Of a stretch of 64,000 nt of DNA, positions 44,698 to 53,262 are shown piece by piece; positions within the stretch are counted from its first letter, which is position 1; each line of letters starts with the position of its first letter. Origin of the DNA: Planctomycetota bacterium. Its GTDB lineage: Bacteria; Planctomycetota; Planctomycetia; Pirellulales; Pirellulaceae. The stretch spans positions 1 to 64,000 of the forward strand of contig JACNKX010000129.1 of NCBI GenBank assembly GCA_014381825.1, given 5' to 3'. The notes under the pieces are model-generated. The model had not been told where the DNA came from. It did not search any database and worked only from the letters and a program-made list of their open reading frames with translations. Position numbers and translations under genes: made by a program.

Positions 44698-45540
44698 CTA
44701 CGACTGCTCGCGCAGTAGCGGAAACTGCGTGTATGCCTCGGGAAACGATCGCATATTATCGGGCCAGCAGTAGTCTTGGAGAGTCGCGTCGTCACTTCGG
44801 CGCCCGACGGCGCGGATGTAGCCAAGACATCTCCCTTCGTCGGCCTTGACTCCCTCGATCTCCTCCTTGTTGTCTGGATGAGCCGTCTCGTGCCATTCGA
44901 CCCAACGCTTCCAACCGTCTTCCATCGTGTCGGCAACTTCAACATCGACGATCTTCGTACGGCCCCAATGTCGCTTCCACCACGCCGCTGAATGCAAGCA
45001 CCAGAAATCCTCTGACCACATCTCAATGAGATGCTCGGGTGGCGATTCGAATTCGTCGATCAATCCCGCACCGGCAATTCCAATCTGCCCGCCGGGTTTT
45101 ACAAAATTCGCGAGATAGTTCAAATAAAGGTCATCCGTACCGTAGTAAGAGAATGAATCAATGACGACGATCGCATCGAAGAATTCTCTGGCGAATGGTA
45201 ATGCCCGAGCGTCGCAGTGGAAAGGGAAAACACAATCTGACAAACCAGCATCATTGATTCTCTGCGTGTTCTCCGACGCACTGATCCACAAGTCAGTGGC
45301 CCAGACTTGCACGTCGAACTCACGAGCCAAAAAGATCGACGACACCACGCGACCGCAGCCAAGATCCAAGACTCGCATCCCGGGCTTCAGATCGACAACT
45401 TCGGTCAGCCACTCGGTCAACCACAACGTATTCGATCCCATCGCGCTGCCAATCAGCCAATCGGGATGATACTTCGCCGATCGAGGAAAGCGATCCGAGA
45501 CTAAACGAGTGTCACTGTCCGGTTTTCCTTGCTGATTCAT
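44698..45540 (-). CDS. SAM-dependent methyltransferase
   Basis: The 280-residue product (ATG 45540) has class I methyltransferase motif I, VLDLGCGRVVSS (57-68), then WATDLWISASEN (motif II), FPFHCDARALPFAREFFDAIVVIDSFSYYG (motif III-IV) and a FVKPGGQIGIAG post-motif. It resembles UbiE/Cfa-like small-molecule methyltransferases; the substrate is unknown. The start overlaps the stop of the PaiB-like gene by ATGA at 45537-45540, so the two are co-translated. A longer frame reaching 45684 lies over the upstream gene and is not preferred. Confidence 0.88.
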   Translation of the reverse strand: MNQQGKPDSDTRLVSDRFPRSAKYHPDWLIGSAMGSNTLWLTEWLTEVVDLKPGMRVLDLGCGRVVSSIFLAREFDVQVWATDLWISASENTQRINDAGLSDCVFPFHCDARALPFAREFFDAIVVIDSFSYYGTDDLYLNYLANFVKPGGQIGIAGAGLIDEFESPPEHLIEMWSEDFWCLHSAAWWKRHWGRTKIVDVEVADTMEDGWKRWVEWHETAHPDNKEEIEGVKADEGRCLGYIRAVGRRSDDATLQDYCWPDNMRSFPEAYTQFPLLREQS

Positions 45541-46169
45541 TCGGCCTTCTCCTGAAGAGCCTTCGACATAAGCTCCGCGATCGAATGTGACTGTGCGCTG
45601 TCTCGTTCTTGCAATGCAACAATGACCGGCAAACGACGTTCGGGCGTGTGGTTCTGGCTGAGTTTCCACTTGCCTTCGATGCAAGTGATATCAATCTCGA
45701 AGCCGATGATCGAATCCAGCAATCCGTCGACAAATGTTTCGTCCGGCTGGTCGATTGACCATGATTGAGCCGTGCCGCCTTCGTACATCTCGACGGTATC
45801 GCGGAGCGTCTGAAGCAGCGCTTCGTGATCCGACACGATACGAAGTGTTCCATACACATGAACGGCAACGTAGTTCCAAGTAGGAACGACGTTTGTCGCT
45901 TCATACCAACTCGGTGAAATGTAGGCATGCGGCCCCTGAAAGATCACGAACGCTCTCTCCCCGTCAGCGTCCTTCCATTGCGAATTCGCGCGCGCCATAT
46001 GCCCGATCAGCTTGCCTCTGCTACTCGCATCCCGATCAAGCAGCAGAGGAAGATGACTCGCGACCGAACCAGCGTCCTGGGTTGTGATCAAAGTGGCGAA
46101 GCTATGACTCTCGATGAAATCGTGAAGCCGACCGACGTCTGTCTCAGCAAAACTCGAAGGGATGTACAT
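45537..46169 (-). CDS. PaiB-family FMN-binding protein
   Basis: The 210-residue product starts MYIPSSFAETD, the usual PaiB N-terminus. It continues with ATLITT, SHLPLLLDRD, GHMARANSQW, VIFQGPHAYISPSWYE and VPTWNYVAVHVYG, all hallmarks of the split-barrel FMN-binding PaiB family, and KLSQN near the C-terminus. PaiB proteins were described as negative regulators in Bacillus, but the family members are flavin or haem-type binding proteins of unclear role. A frame extension to 46277 exists but the family start is at 46169. It is coupled to the methyltransferase. Confidence 0.9.
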   Translation of the reverse strand: MYIPSSFAETDVGRLHDFIESHSFATLITTQDAGSVASHLPLLLDRDASSRGKLIGHMARANSQWKDADGERAFVIFQGPHAYISPSWYEATNVVPTWNYVAVHVYGTLRIVSDHEALLQTLRDTVEMYEGGTAQSWSIDQPDETFVDGLLDSIIGFEIDITCIEGKWKLSQNHTPERRLPVIVALQERDSAQSHSIAELMSKALQEKAE

Positions 46170-46499
46170 CGAAGTATCCAGGGGGCGAGCGTAACGGAAG
46201 TGAGCGGAGGGTGTGGTCGAATCTGCGAGCCCCACCAAGAACGGTCTCGAAGAATGGTGCGTCTCATACCTCGACACATCCTACGAATCTTGCGGAGCTT
46301 TCAAACGTCCGACTGAACGAAACTCGAAGGAGTATAGAGCAAACTCTCCACGACCTGGGAATCAATCGCCAACAGAGTACTGGAGACACAAAGACCCCTA
46401 AAAGGTTCATGCAAGTCGTAGACCGAACCGCGCCAGATAGCTTATCATCCGTCCGACATCGCTGCTGCGTTCCCACTCCACATTTTAAGGTAATTTGAT
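46170..46499. other. 330-nt divergent intergenic region
   Basis: This separates the PaiB-like gene (minus) and the FAD-linked dehydrogenase gene (plus). Short frames on both strands show no coding character. TAAGG a few bases before 46500 is a possible ribosome-binding site. No inverted repeat or RNA element was seen. Confidence 0.4.
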
Positions 46500-47879
46500 G
46501 TGAGCGATCCTCGCACTATTCCGCCTGAGCTGATTGAGCTGTTAGGTGATCGACTGACAATCGATCCGATCATCCGCGAGAAACACGGCAGCGACGAATC
46601 GTCGCATGCGCCCCACCCTCCAGACGCGGTGGCATATCCAGAAAGTACCGAAGAAGTCGCCAAGATCGTCGCAATTTGCGCGAGCCATGCGTTACCGATC
46701 GTTCCGTTTGGTAAAGGGTCCGCCGTCGAAGGTGGCGTCGTTGCGATTCATGGCGGAATCTGCATCGATTTAGGTCGCATGAATCAGATTCTGTCGATCA
46801 ACCGTGAGGACATGGACGCTGATGTCCAAGCCGGTGTAACCCAATTCCAGTTGAACGAACATCTCGACGGTACTCCCTTGTTCTTTTCGGTCGATCCAGG
46901 CGGCGAAGCGACGTTAGGAGGGATGGCTTCGACACGCGCATCAGGAACGAACACCGTCCGGTACGGCGCGATGCGTGAGAATGTGCTACGTCTGACGGTC
47001 GTCTTGGCGGACGGGCGAATCATCCGAACGGCAAGCCGTGCTCGGAAGTCTTCGGCTGGTTATGACCTCACCCGGCTGTTTGTCGGAGCGGAGGGGACGC
47101 TCGGAATCATTACTGAGGTTACGGTCAGGCTTTACCGTCGCCCGGAGGCCATTTCGACCGCGATTTGCGCGTTTGATTCGATCGACAATGCTGTTCGAAC
47201 GGTCATCGAAACCATCCAATCCGGAATTCCCGTCGCTCGTGTGGAGTTACTGGACGAAGTTTCGATCGATGCCGTCAACCGCTACTCGGACCTAGACTAT
47301 TCAGTCGCACCTACTTTGTTCTTTGAGTTTCAAGGCACATCCGCGAGTGTCACGGAGCAAGCGGCGTCCGTTGAGGTGATCGCGCAACAGCACGGAGGTC
47401 TCGCGTTTCAATGGGCTACCGACGAGGTAGATCGCGAGCGGCTGTGGCATGCGCGACATCAGGCTTACTACGCCATGCTCGCATTGCGGCCTGGCGCTCG
47501 ATCGATGACGACGGACGTGTGTGTCCCTGTCTCACGATTGGCGGATTGCATTCGTGAAACGAAGCGCGAGGTGGATGAGTGCAGCTTGCCATCACCGCTC
47601 TTGGGCCACGTTGGCGATGGGAACTTTCACATCTTGTTCTTGATCGATCCGGAACGGCCTGAAGAACTTGCGGAAGCCGAACGTCTGAATCGACGCATCG
47701 TCGAACGAGCCCTTTCGATGGATGGGACCTGTACCGGTGAACATGGAGTCGGGCTCGGCAAGGTTGACTTTTTGCCGATCGAGCATGGCGAAGCATTTCA
47801 CGTCATGCAGCAGATCAAAGCAACACTCGATCCGCAGGATTTGATGAACCCAGGGAAGGTTCTCAAACAGACGTCTTAG
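46500..47879 (+). CDS. FAD-linked D-2-hydroxyacid dehydrogenase (GlcD/DLD type)
   Basis: The 459-residue product shows the PCMH-type FAD-binding domain (YPESTEEVAKIVAICASHALPIVPFGKGSAVEGG, then GGMASTRASGTNTVRYGAMRENV, SSAGYDLTRLFVGAEGTLGIITE). The C-terminal FAD-oxidase domain has LGHVGDGNFHILFLIDP and GTCTGEHGVGLGK, where the histidines bind substrate and metal. It is closest to D-lactate or glycolate dehydrogenases without an Fe-S partner nearby. The start is GTG 46500; the ATG at 46498 is out of frame. It appears monocistronic. Confidence 0.92.
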   Translation: MSDPRTIPPELIELLGDRLTIDPIIREKHGSDESSHAPHPPDAVAYPESTEEVAKIVAICASHALPIVPFGKGSAVEGGVVAIHGGICIDLGRMNQILSINREDMDADVQAGVTQFQLNEHLDGTPLFFSVDPGGEATLGGMASTRASGTNTVRYGAMRENVLRLTVVLADGRIIRTASRARKSSAGYDLTRLFVGAEGTLGIITEVTVRLYRRPEAISTAICAFDSIDNAVRTVIETIQSGIPVARVELLDEVSIDAVNRYSDLDYSVAPTLFFEFQGTSASVTEQAASVEVIAQQHGGLAFQWATDEVDRERLWHARHQAYYAMLALRPGARSMTTDVCVPVSRLADCIRETKREVDECSLPSPLLGHVGDGNFHILFLIDPERPEELAEAERLNRRIVERALSMDGTCTGEHGVGLGKVDFLPIEHGEAFHVMQQIKATLDPQDLMNPGKVLKQTS

Positions 47880-47951
47880 CCCTTCGAACGAAACTCGCCC
47901 TTGCGCGAGGCAAACGCGAGCGAGATGTTACGGACAAACTGCTTGCCTTGC

Positions 47952-49700
47952 TCAGTAGACGCGACCGACCTTCGGCGGTTCAAAGAGCGAATCAGGCACC
48001 TCGGCGTCGAAATCGACGTAGATCCGCACCAATTGAACCGATTCACCACCGCTTGGGTTCTTGGAGGTAATTCGCACTTGCGATCCGTACCACATCCCTT
48101 GAGGTGACTTCTCCATTTTCTCGATCACTTTACTGCTCGTCACGATCTCTTCGCCGTGCTCGTCGGTATCGAGCATTTCCCAACGGGTGATTGCATGATC
48201 TCGAAGCGGATGGAGCCAAAAGCGGAAGGCGTCGGGTTGCCGAATCTTCCGCTTGTCCTTTGGGTCAGGCGCTGCCTGTGGCCTGCGGCCACTCACTCGC
48301 ACATGTAGAAGTACCGTGTCAGGTGGCCCAGTCGTTGGATTCATTTCCAAGACGGGCTCCATATGTTGATTGGGCACGCCCATTGGTGGACGACAGATGA
48401 ATTCGGGTCGACGAGACCAATACGGAGGAAAGCGTTCACCGAGTTCAGACTGCGAAGTCCAGTTCTTTACACCATCAATTCTCACTTGAGTTGCACCGTC
48501 ATTGTCCGTCACGAAGCTGCGTTCAAAATGAGTCGTTTGCACAGCCAGCGGATCGTCAGCACCGGGTTCGACCAAGTACATTGGGTAGTAATTGAAGTCA
48601 TTTGCACGCCGCTGCCACCAAGCAGTCATGTCTTCGTCTTCCGCCGGCCTTTCGACACTACGAACTTCGCCTGATGAAAAGGACTGGTCCGACCGAAACT
48701 TGTCGCCTTTGCGATACATGATCAGTGGACGCTCTAGCCACCACTTCTGGTTCGGCCTGTGCGTTATAACAATCGCCCGATAGTTGTCCATTCGATCTCG
48801 ACCGACACGTATCGTCTTCAGAATCCGTTCGATATCTTCTGACGGAACGCGATCCACAAGTTTGGCGGTCTCGGGCACACCAAGCTCGTACACATCTGCC
48901 GGCCCCTTCTCGGGATAATCAAATCGCTTCTCGCTGACCATCTCCTTGCCTTCCCAACGGCCTTCAAAGCGACAAAGTTGGGGCAACTTCGTATCAGGAT
49001 CAACACGAAACAGCATCTGCATCGGCTCTTCCCGAAACTGAACCTTCAAGTCGAATTCGAGCCATTGTCGATCACCGTCTTCGACACGGCGCAGCGTCTG
49101 TTCGACAAGCTTCATCTCTTCTCGTAGTGGGCCGAGAAACTCCATTCGTTCAAGAGGCGCGTCGACCAACTGCTCGTCTTGCAGCAACAGAGGAAGAATC
49201 GCGGTCATCGATTCGCTCATTCGGCGCGGCGAGCTTTCGGGAACACGATACAAGACTCCTTCTTTCATGTCGTACGAATAGTAGACCTTCAACTGATGAT
49301 CGTGATATTCGGTCCATCCCTTGTGTCGCGAAGCAGAAATGCCTTTCGACGGCGAGTACCAGGTTTCATTCGACTCGCCATTTGAATGAGTTGTCGTGAC
49401 GTGAATCCAAGGAAGCTTGAGAGCGGCGGTCGCGACGTCCGCAAAGCTGGTGCGCGGTCGTAAACTCCACGCGACGATCGCAGTCAGCACGATCGCGACA
49501 GTTGCCGTTGCGGCAAGACCCGACCACGCTCGATGGCTCCAGATTCCTTGCCGAGGCGTCGGCGATTTATCCGAGAGGACTGTCTGCGACCGAAACTCTG
49601 ATAGTTGTGAACGCAGTTTCTGTTCGACGTCGATGGGCACATCAACGTCCATGACCACATGAAGCAGCCGATCGACGTCATGATCTTCTTGAGAATTCAT
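47952..49700 (-). CDS. Membrane protein, putative anti-sigma partner
   Basis: The 582-residue product has a cytoplasmic part of about 55 residues (MNSQEDHDVDRLLHVVMDVDVPIDVEQKLRSQL), one membrane helix (about 60-80: WSGLAATATVAIVLTAIVAWSL) and a large outer part with beta-rich repeats and LolA/RseB-like lipoprotein-carrier flavour (YSPSKGISASRHKG, RVDPDTKLPQLCRFEGRW). The gene starts 2 nt after the ECF sigma stop, so the two are one operon; by position it should be the anti-sigma protein. It has no HxxxCxxC zinc motif, so the mode of binding is not shown. No homologue with known function was recognised. Confidence 0.75.
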   Translation of the reverse strand: MNSQEDHDVDRLLHVVMDVDVPIDVEQKLRSQLSEFRSQTVLSDKSPTPRQGIWSHRAWSGLAATATVAIVLTAIVAWSLRPRTSFADVATAALKLPWIHVTTTHSNGESNETWYSPSKGISASRHKGWTEYHDHQLKVYYSYDMKEGVLYRVPESSPRRMSESMTAILPLLLQDEQLVDAPLERMEFLGPLREEMKLVEQTLRRVEDGDRQWLEFDLKVQFREEPMQMLFRVDPDTKLPQLCRFEGRWEGKEMVSEKRFDYPEKGPADVYELGVPETAKLVDRVPSEDIERILKTIRVGRDRMDNYRAIVITHRPNQKWWLERPLIMYRKGDKFRSDQSFSSGEVRSVERPAEDEDMTAWWQRRANDFNYYPMYLVEPGADDPLAVQTTHFERSFVTDNDGATQVRIDGVKNWTSQSELGERFPPYWSRRPEFICRPPMGVPNQHMEPVLEMNPTTGPPDTVLLHVRVSGRRPQAAPDPKDKRKIRQPDAFRFWLHPLRDHAITRWEMLDTDEHGEEIVTSSKVIEKMEKSPQGMWYGSQVRITSKNPSGGESVQLVRIYVDFDAEVPDSLFEPPKVGRVY

Positions 49701-49702
49701 CG

Positions 49703-50236
49703 TTAACTCCGTACTGCGTTTGTCGGATCTAAATGTGAAAGAAATGTCTGTAGCCGAGTGCGCCCTCGCGCAACGTGAGTTCGTGCAGTCGCTTCACTGC
49801 ATTCCAAAGCCGTTGCAACATCCTGATACGACTGCCCTTGAATCACTCGCATCAGTACAGCGATGGCTTGCTGACGAGGCAGACGATGGATGGCGGTGGT
49901 GACCTCGAAATGCAATTCCTCGTTGATGGCACCTTCTGTAGGCGATGTCGCTTTGTCTGCTGGCTCTTCGGCGGCATCGGCTGGTTCGTTCCTCTTTCGG
50001 TCCCGCACTTTGCGGCGCGTCAGGTCGTAGGCGGCATCGGCGCACATCTTTAACACCAATGCCTCGGGACAGGGATGCTGAGTCACGCGATCCCACCGTT
50101 TCCAGATCGTCACCAGCGCATTTTGCAGAGCATCTTCCGCATCCTGCGAGTTTCGGACGATTCTCCATATCGACTGGATCATGCGATCCTCGATCGGACG
50201 CAGGATTCGGTCATACGCTTCTTGCGATTCATTCAT
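49703..50236 (-). CDS. ECF-type RNA polymerase sigma factor
   Basis: The 177-residue product has region 2 (RIVRNSQDAEDALQNALVTIWKRW, about 26-48) and region 4 (LPRQQAIAVLMRVIQGQSYQDVATALECSEATARTHVARGRTRL, about 118-162). The short acidic-basic linker is usual for ECF factors. It is followed after 2 nt by a membrane protein likely to regulate it. The factor is not of the kinase-linked type seen at 32217. Confidence 0.93.
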   Translation of the reverse strand: MNESQEAYDRILRPIEDRMIQSIWRIVRNSQDAEDALQNALVTIWKRWDRVTQHPCPEALVLKMCADAAYDLTRRKVRDRKRNEPADAAEEPADKATSPTEGAINEELHFEVTTAIHRLPRQQAIAVLMRVIQGQSYQDVATALECSEATARTHVARGRTRLQTFLSHLDPTNAVRS

Positions 50237-50512
50237 GGCAAGCGGTCTAGCCTCGTGTCATGTGCCGTCAAACCAACATTGTCACTCAGGTAACCGAATC
50301 GCAAACACGATTTGTGTACAGAAAAGTGCGATCTCGATTAACTTTTATTGCCTTTCCTCCGAAGGCGAACCGGTTTCGCCACTCTATTGCGCTGTCAGTA
50401 GCCAGATTCTAGAAGGGTGAGTTGCCACGCATCGGGTGGCGTTGAGATGCCCACAATTTGATATGCTATCCACGATCTGACCATCGCCCCGTCAATCGCT
50501 ATCGCACCACGC
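50237..50512. other. 276-nt divergent intergenic region
   Basis: Between the ECF gene (minus) and the uncharacterised gene at 50513. It is AT-richer around 50320-50360. No repeat or RNA element was recognised. It should hold promoters for both directions, the ECF one perhaps autoregulated. Confidence 0.35.
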
Positions 50513-51064
50513 ATGCCCAAGCAACCTTTACAGCAACGACTCGAGCAACAGCATTTCGACAACGGTTACGAGCTGGTCGATGGTGTCGCGATGCATGCAG
50601 AAAACGGCGATCGCTTTCAGATTCCGCACGACGTCTTGAAGAAACACGTAAACGTCGGTCATTTTGTTGAAGTGCGAATCGATTCACCACGGTTCTCCGT
50701 CCATAAAGATGCACCCATCAAGTGCATGTGCCCTGTCTGCAATGGCGAAGCGACCAAGCCAATCCTCAGTCATGATCATCCGGCAACGTTCGTCGAACTG
50801 CCCAAACGGGATGTGCCGTCGCGCGGCTGGGGCGAGGATTTTTGGGTACAGGTAACTCAGCGCAACGGCGATTACTTCGCAGCTCGAGTCGACAATCCAC
50901 TTTACGAGACCAGGCTGCACGGCGTGAATGAAGGAGATGTGATCTTGTTTCACGCCGATCACATACTCGCCGTTCATCCCAGTCATCGCGAAGAGATCGT
51001 ACTCGGGATGGACGCGGTGGATTTGAAAGAGCTGGCGACATGGCTTGCGTCACAACGTCAATGA
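50513..51064 (+). CDS. Uncharacterised protein with CxxC motif
   Basis: The 183-residue product has no signal peptide or membrane helix. A possible zinc knuckle CMCPVCNG lies in the middle (about 67-74). The C-terminal half (DFWVQVTQRNGDYFAARVDNPLYETRLHGVNEGDVILFHADHILAV) looks like a small beta domain, reminiscent of DUF2314-type proteins. The N-terminus is glutamine-rich. No function can be named. It lies upstream of the cupin and nucleotidyltransferase genes on the same strand but is separated by an inverted repeat. Confidence 0.7.
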   Translation: MPKQPLQQRLEQQHFDNGYELVDGVAMHAENGDRFQIPHDVLKKHVNVGHFVEVRIDSPRFSVHKDAPIKCMCPVCNGEATKPILSHDHPATFVELPKRDVPSRGWGEDFWVQVTQRNGDYFAARVDNPLYETRLHGVNEGDVILFHADHILAVHPSHREEIVLGMDAVDLKELATWLASQRQ

Positions 51065-51077
51065 GAGGTTCAAAATG

Positions 51078-51188
51078 TGGCCATCACTCTCCGAGTGATG
51101 AGCGCCGTAGCGGCCGTTCGGAAAACAAAGCCAGCTCACACGATTCGAATCTAATGTTGTGGGCTCATCACTCGGAGAGTGGTGGCTA
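51078..51188. repeat. Long inverted repeat before the cupin gene
   Basis: Arms at 51078-51103 and 51163-51188 share ATCACTCTCCGAGTGATGAG with two mismatches outside that core; the spacer is 59 nt. The core is itself palindromic (ATCACTC-TCC-GAGTGAT). It sits 13 nt after the upstream stop and may terminate that gene or be a miniature mobile element. Confidence 0.85.
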
Positions 51189-51208
51189 CGATCAAGAAAA
51201 CGACTGAT

Positions 51209-51535
51209 ATGAACAATCTGTTCTCCGAGATTCCCGAAACGCTGCAAGAAGAGCTGAAGGAGACTCTCATCAGCGCCAAATCGATTCGAATTGAGCGTAT
51301 CGTTTCGCGCGGTCAGGCGTCGCCCGAGGATTTCTGGTACGACCAAGATGAACACGAATGGGTCGTTGTGCTGCAGGGAGCCGCGCGTTTGCAATTCGAG
51401 AACGAGCTTGTCGAGCTATCGCCTGGCGCCTTCGTAAACATTCCAGCTCACCAGAAGCATCGCGTCGAATGGACAACGCCGGATGAACCAACCATCTGGC
51501 TTGCTGTCTTTTATGAGTATGACAACCTGGTGTAG
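51209..51535 (+). CDS. Small cupin-fold protein
   Basis: The 108-residue product (ATG 51209) is a single cupin barrel: GQASPEDFWYDQDEHEWVVVLQGAARLQF (about 35-63) and LSPGAFVNIPAHQKHRVEW (70-88). Likely metal ligands are H49, E50, H81 and H84. I recall a conserved family with the FWYDQ-EWV pattern and no assigned reaction. A GTG start at 51179 would lie in the inverted repeat and is not preferred. It is 24 nt upstream of the first RlaP-type gene and probably belongs to that operon. Confidence 0.85.
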   Translation: MNNLFSEIPETLQEELKETLISAKSIRIERIVSRGQASPEDFWYDQDEHEWVVVLQGAARLQFENELVELSPGAFVNIPAHQKHRVEWTTPDEPTIWLAVFYEYDNLV

Positions 51536-51559
51536 GCATGCGATATTTCGAGAAGACCG

Positions 51560-52510
51560 ATGAAAGAACGTGTTCATAACAGCTCGAATTTGATCTATTC
51601 GGTCGGAACGCAAGTCGTGACGCGGAAACCCGTGCAGGGCTCGCATGGACAAAGCATTCATCCGTCGGGAGCGGTCGGCGTCATCGTTCGATCTCCGGTC
51701 GATCGATCGCATTCATATCGCATTCGCTTCGTAGACGGATTCGAATCGGCCTTGCAACACGACCAGTTCGTGCAATTGGCTGAATTTAAGGAAGGGGTCA
51801 TTAACGATCAGGATCAAGTTCTTTCTAACCATGGGTTGCTTGACCGCGTCATCTTTCGCTGCGTGATTGGATCGCAGGCGTATGGCTTGGACGACGAGAA
51901 CTCCGACGTTGATCGTCGTGGAGTGTATTTGCCTCCGGCGAATCTGCATTGGTCCCTGTACGGAGTGCCAGAACAACTTGAAAGCGACGCGACTCAAGAA
52001 GCTTATTGGGAAGTTCAGAAGTTCGTGACGTTGGCGTTGAAGGCGAACCCAAACGTGTTGGAGTGCCTCTATACTCCCATCGTTGAAACCGCGACGCCGT
52101 TGGCGCAAGAGCTTATCGGGATGAAAGACATCTTTCTGTCTCGCGTTGTGTACCAAACATATAACGGTTACGTGATGTCACAGTTCAAAAAGATGCAGAC
52201 CGATATTCGCAACCAGGGGCAAGTGAAGTGGAAGCATGTTATGCATTTAATCCGACTGCTGCTGTCCGGCATCTCGGTGCTGCGTGACGGCTTCGTGCCG
52301 GTACAAGTCGGCGAGCATCGCGAATCACTCTTGGCTATCAAAGCAGGTCAAATGCCCTGGGGCGACGTGGAAGCGTGGCGTTTACGATTGCACGAGCAGT
52401 TCGACGCAGCTTTCAGCAGCACCGAACTTCCCGAGCGGCCTGACTATGAGCGAGCAAACGCTTTTCTCATTAAGGCGAGGCGACTGGCACTAAAGGATTC
52501 GCTGCCATGA
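51560..52510 (+). CDS. RlaP-type nucleotidyltransferase 1 with N-terminal beta domain
   Basis: The 316-residue product has an N-terminal beta-rich domain (about 13-73, VGTQVVTRKPVQG and YRIRFVDGFESALQHDQF) and then a polymerase-beta-fold nucleotidyltransferase of the RlaP/YcgL group (PF10127). The catalytic stretch is VIGSQAYGLDDENSDVDRRG (102-121), with G103-S104 and D116/D118 as metal ligands. The helix YWEVQKFVTLALKANPNVLECLYTP follows; at the position of the third carboxylate of its neighbour (D73) it has Q146, with E147 next to it. The family has been linked to RNA repair, but the substrate is not fixed here. The stop overlaps the next ATG by 4 nt. Confidence 0.85.
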   Translation: MKERVHNSSNLIYSVGTQVVTRKPVQGSHGQSIHPSGAVGVIVRSPVDRSHSYRIRFVDGFESALQHDQFVQLAEFKEGVINDQDQVLSNHGLLDRVIFRCVIGSQAYGLDDENSDVDRRGVYLPPANLHWSLYGVPEQLESDATQEAYWEVQKFVTLALKANPNVLECLYTPIVETATPLAQELIGMKDIFLSRVVYQTYNGYVMSQFKKMQTDIRNQGQVKWKHVMHLIRLLLSGISVLRDGFVPVQVGEHRESLLAIKAGQMPWGDVEAWRLRLHEQFDAAFSSTELPERPDYERANAFLIKARRLALKDSLP

Positions 52511-53262
52511 TCGACTACGAACTCTTGACCAAACAGGTGGAACGGCACCCGTACCCATTGCTGTTCGCAACGATCAGTGGCGCACACCTGTACGGCTTCC
52601 CATCGCCCGACTCGGACATTGATCTTCGTGGCGTCCATTTGTTGCCGTTGACTCACGTCATCGGTTTGGACCTCGCTGATGAGACCGTCGACAAATCCTG
52701 CATCGAGGACGGGCTCGAAATCGATCTGGTGACTCACGACGTCAAGAAGTTCTTCGGTCTGATGCTGAAGAAGAATGGCTACGTGCTTGAACAGGTCTTC
52801 TCACCCCTCGTCGTGCATACGTCGCCCGAACACGAAGAACTCAAACAGATTGCTGTCAACTGTATCACGAAGCACCACGCCCATCATTATCTAGGGTTTG
52901 CCGCGACGCAGTGGAAGCTGTTTCAAAAGGAACCACCACGCGTAAAGCCGTTGCTCTATGTCTTTCGGGTCTTACTGACCGGGATTCACCTAATGCAAAC
53001 AGGGAAGATTGAGGCCAATCTGCGAGTACTAAACGAAGCGGCACGCTTACCCTTCATCGACGAATTGATCGATCGCAAGTCGGCTGAACCAGAGAAAGGC
53101 GGGCTACCGGATGCCGATATGACCTTTTACGAAGCCGAATATGAACGGCTCACTCGCGAGTTGGAATCCGCTTCGCAAGTATCGAAGCTACCGGAAGTCC
53201 CGCGTGAGAAGGCTGCCCTGAACGACTTGCTCGTGCGAGTACGAATGAAGGAGATGCCATGA
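52507..53262 (+). CDS. RlaP-type nucleotidyltransferase 2
   Basis: The 251-residue product is a second PF10127-type nucleotidyltransferase without the N-terminal domain. The motif ATISGAHLYGFPSPDSDIDLRG (21-42) gives S24-G25, D37 and D39. A third carboxylate is likely D73 in LEIDLVTHDVKKF. The helix FFGLMLKKNGYVLEQVFSP matches its paralogue. All catalytic acids are present. It overlaps both neighbours by 4 nt (ATGA at 52507 and 53259), so translation is coupled. Tandem copies may form a heterodimer or act on different ends of one substrate; this is inference. Confidence 0.87.
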   Translation: MIDYELLTKQVERHPYPLLFATISGAHLYGFPSPDSDIDLRGVHLLPLTHVIGLDLADETVDKSCIEDGLEIDLVTHDVKKFFGLMLKKNGYVLEQVFSPLVVHTSPEHEELKQIAVNCITKHHAHHYLGFAATQWKLFQKEPPRVKPLLYVFRVLLTGIHLMQTGKIEANLRVLNEAARLPFIDELIDRKSAEPEKGGLPDADMTFYEAEYERLTRELESASQVSKLPEVPREKAALNDLLVRVRMKEMP

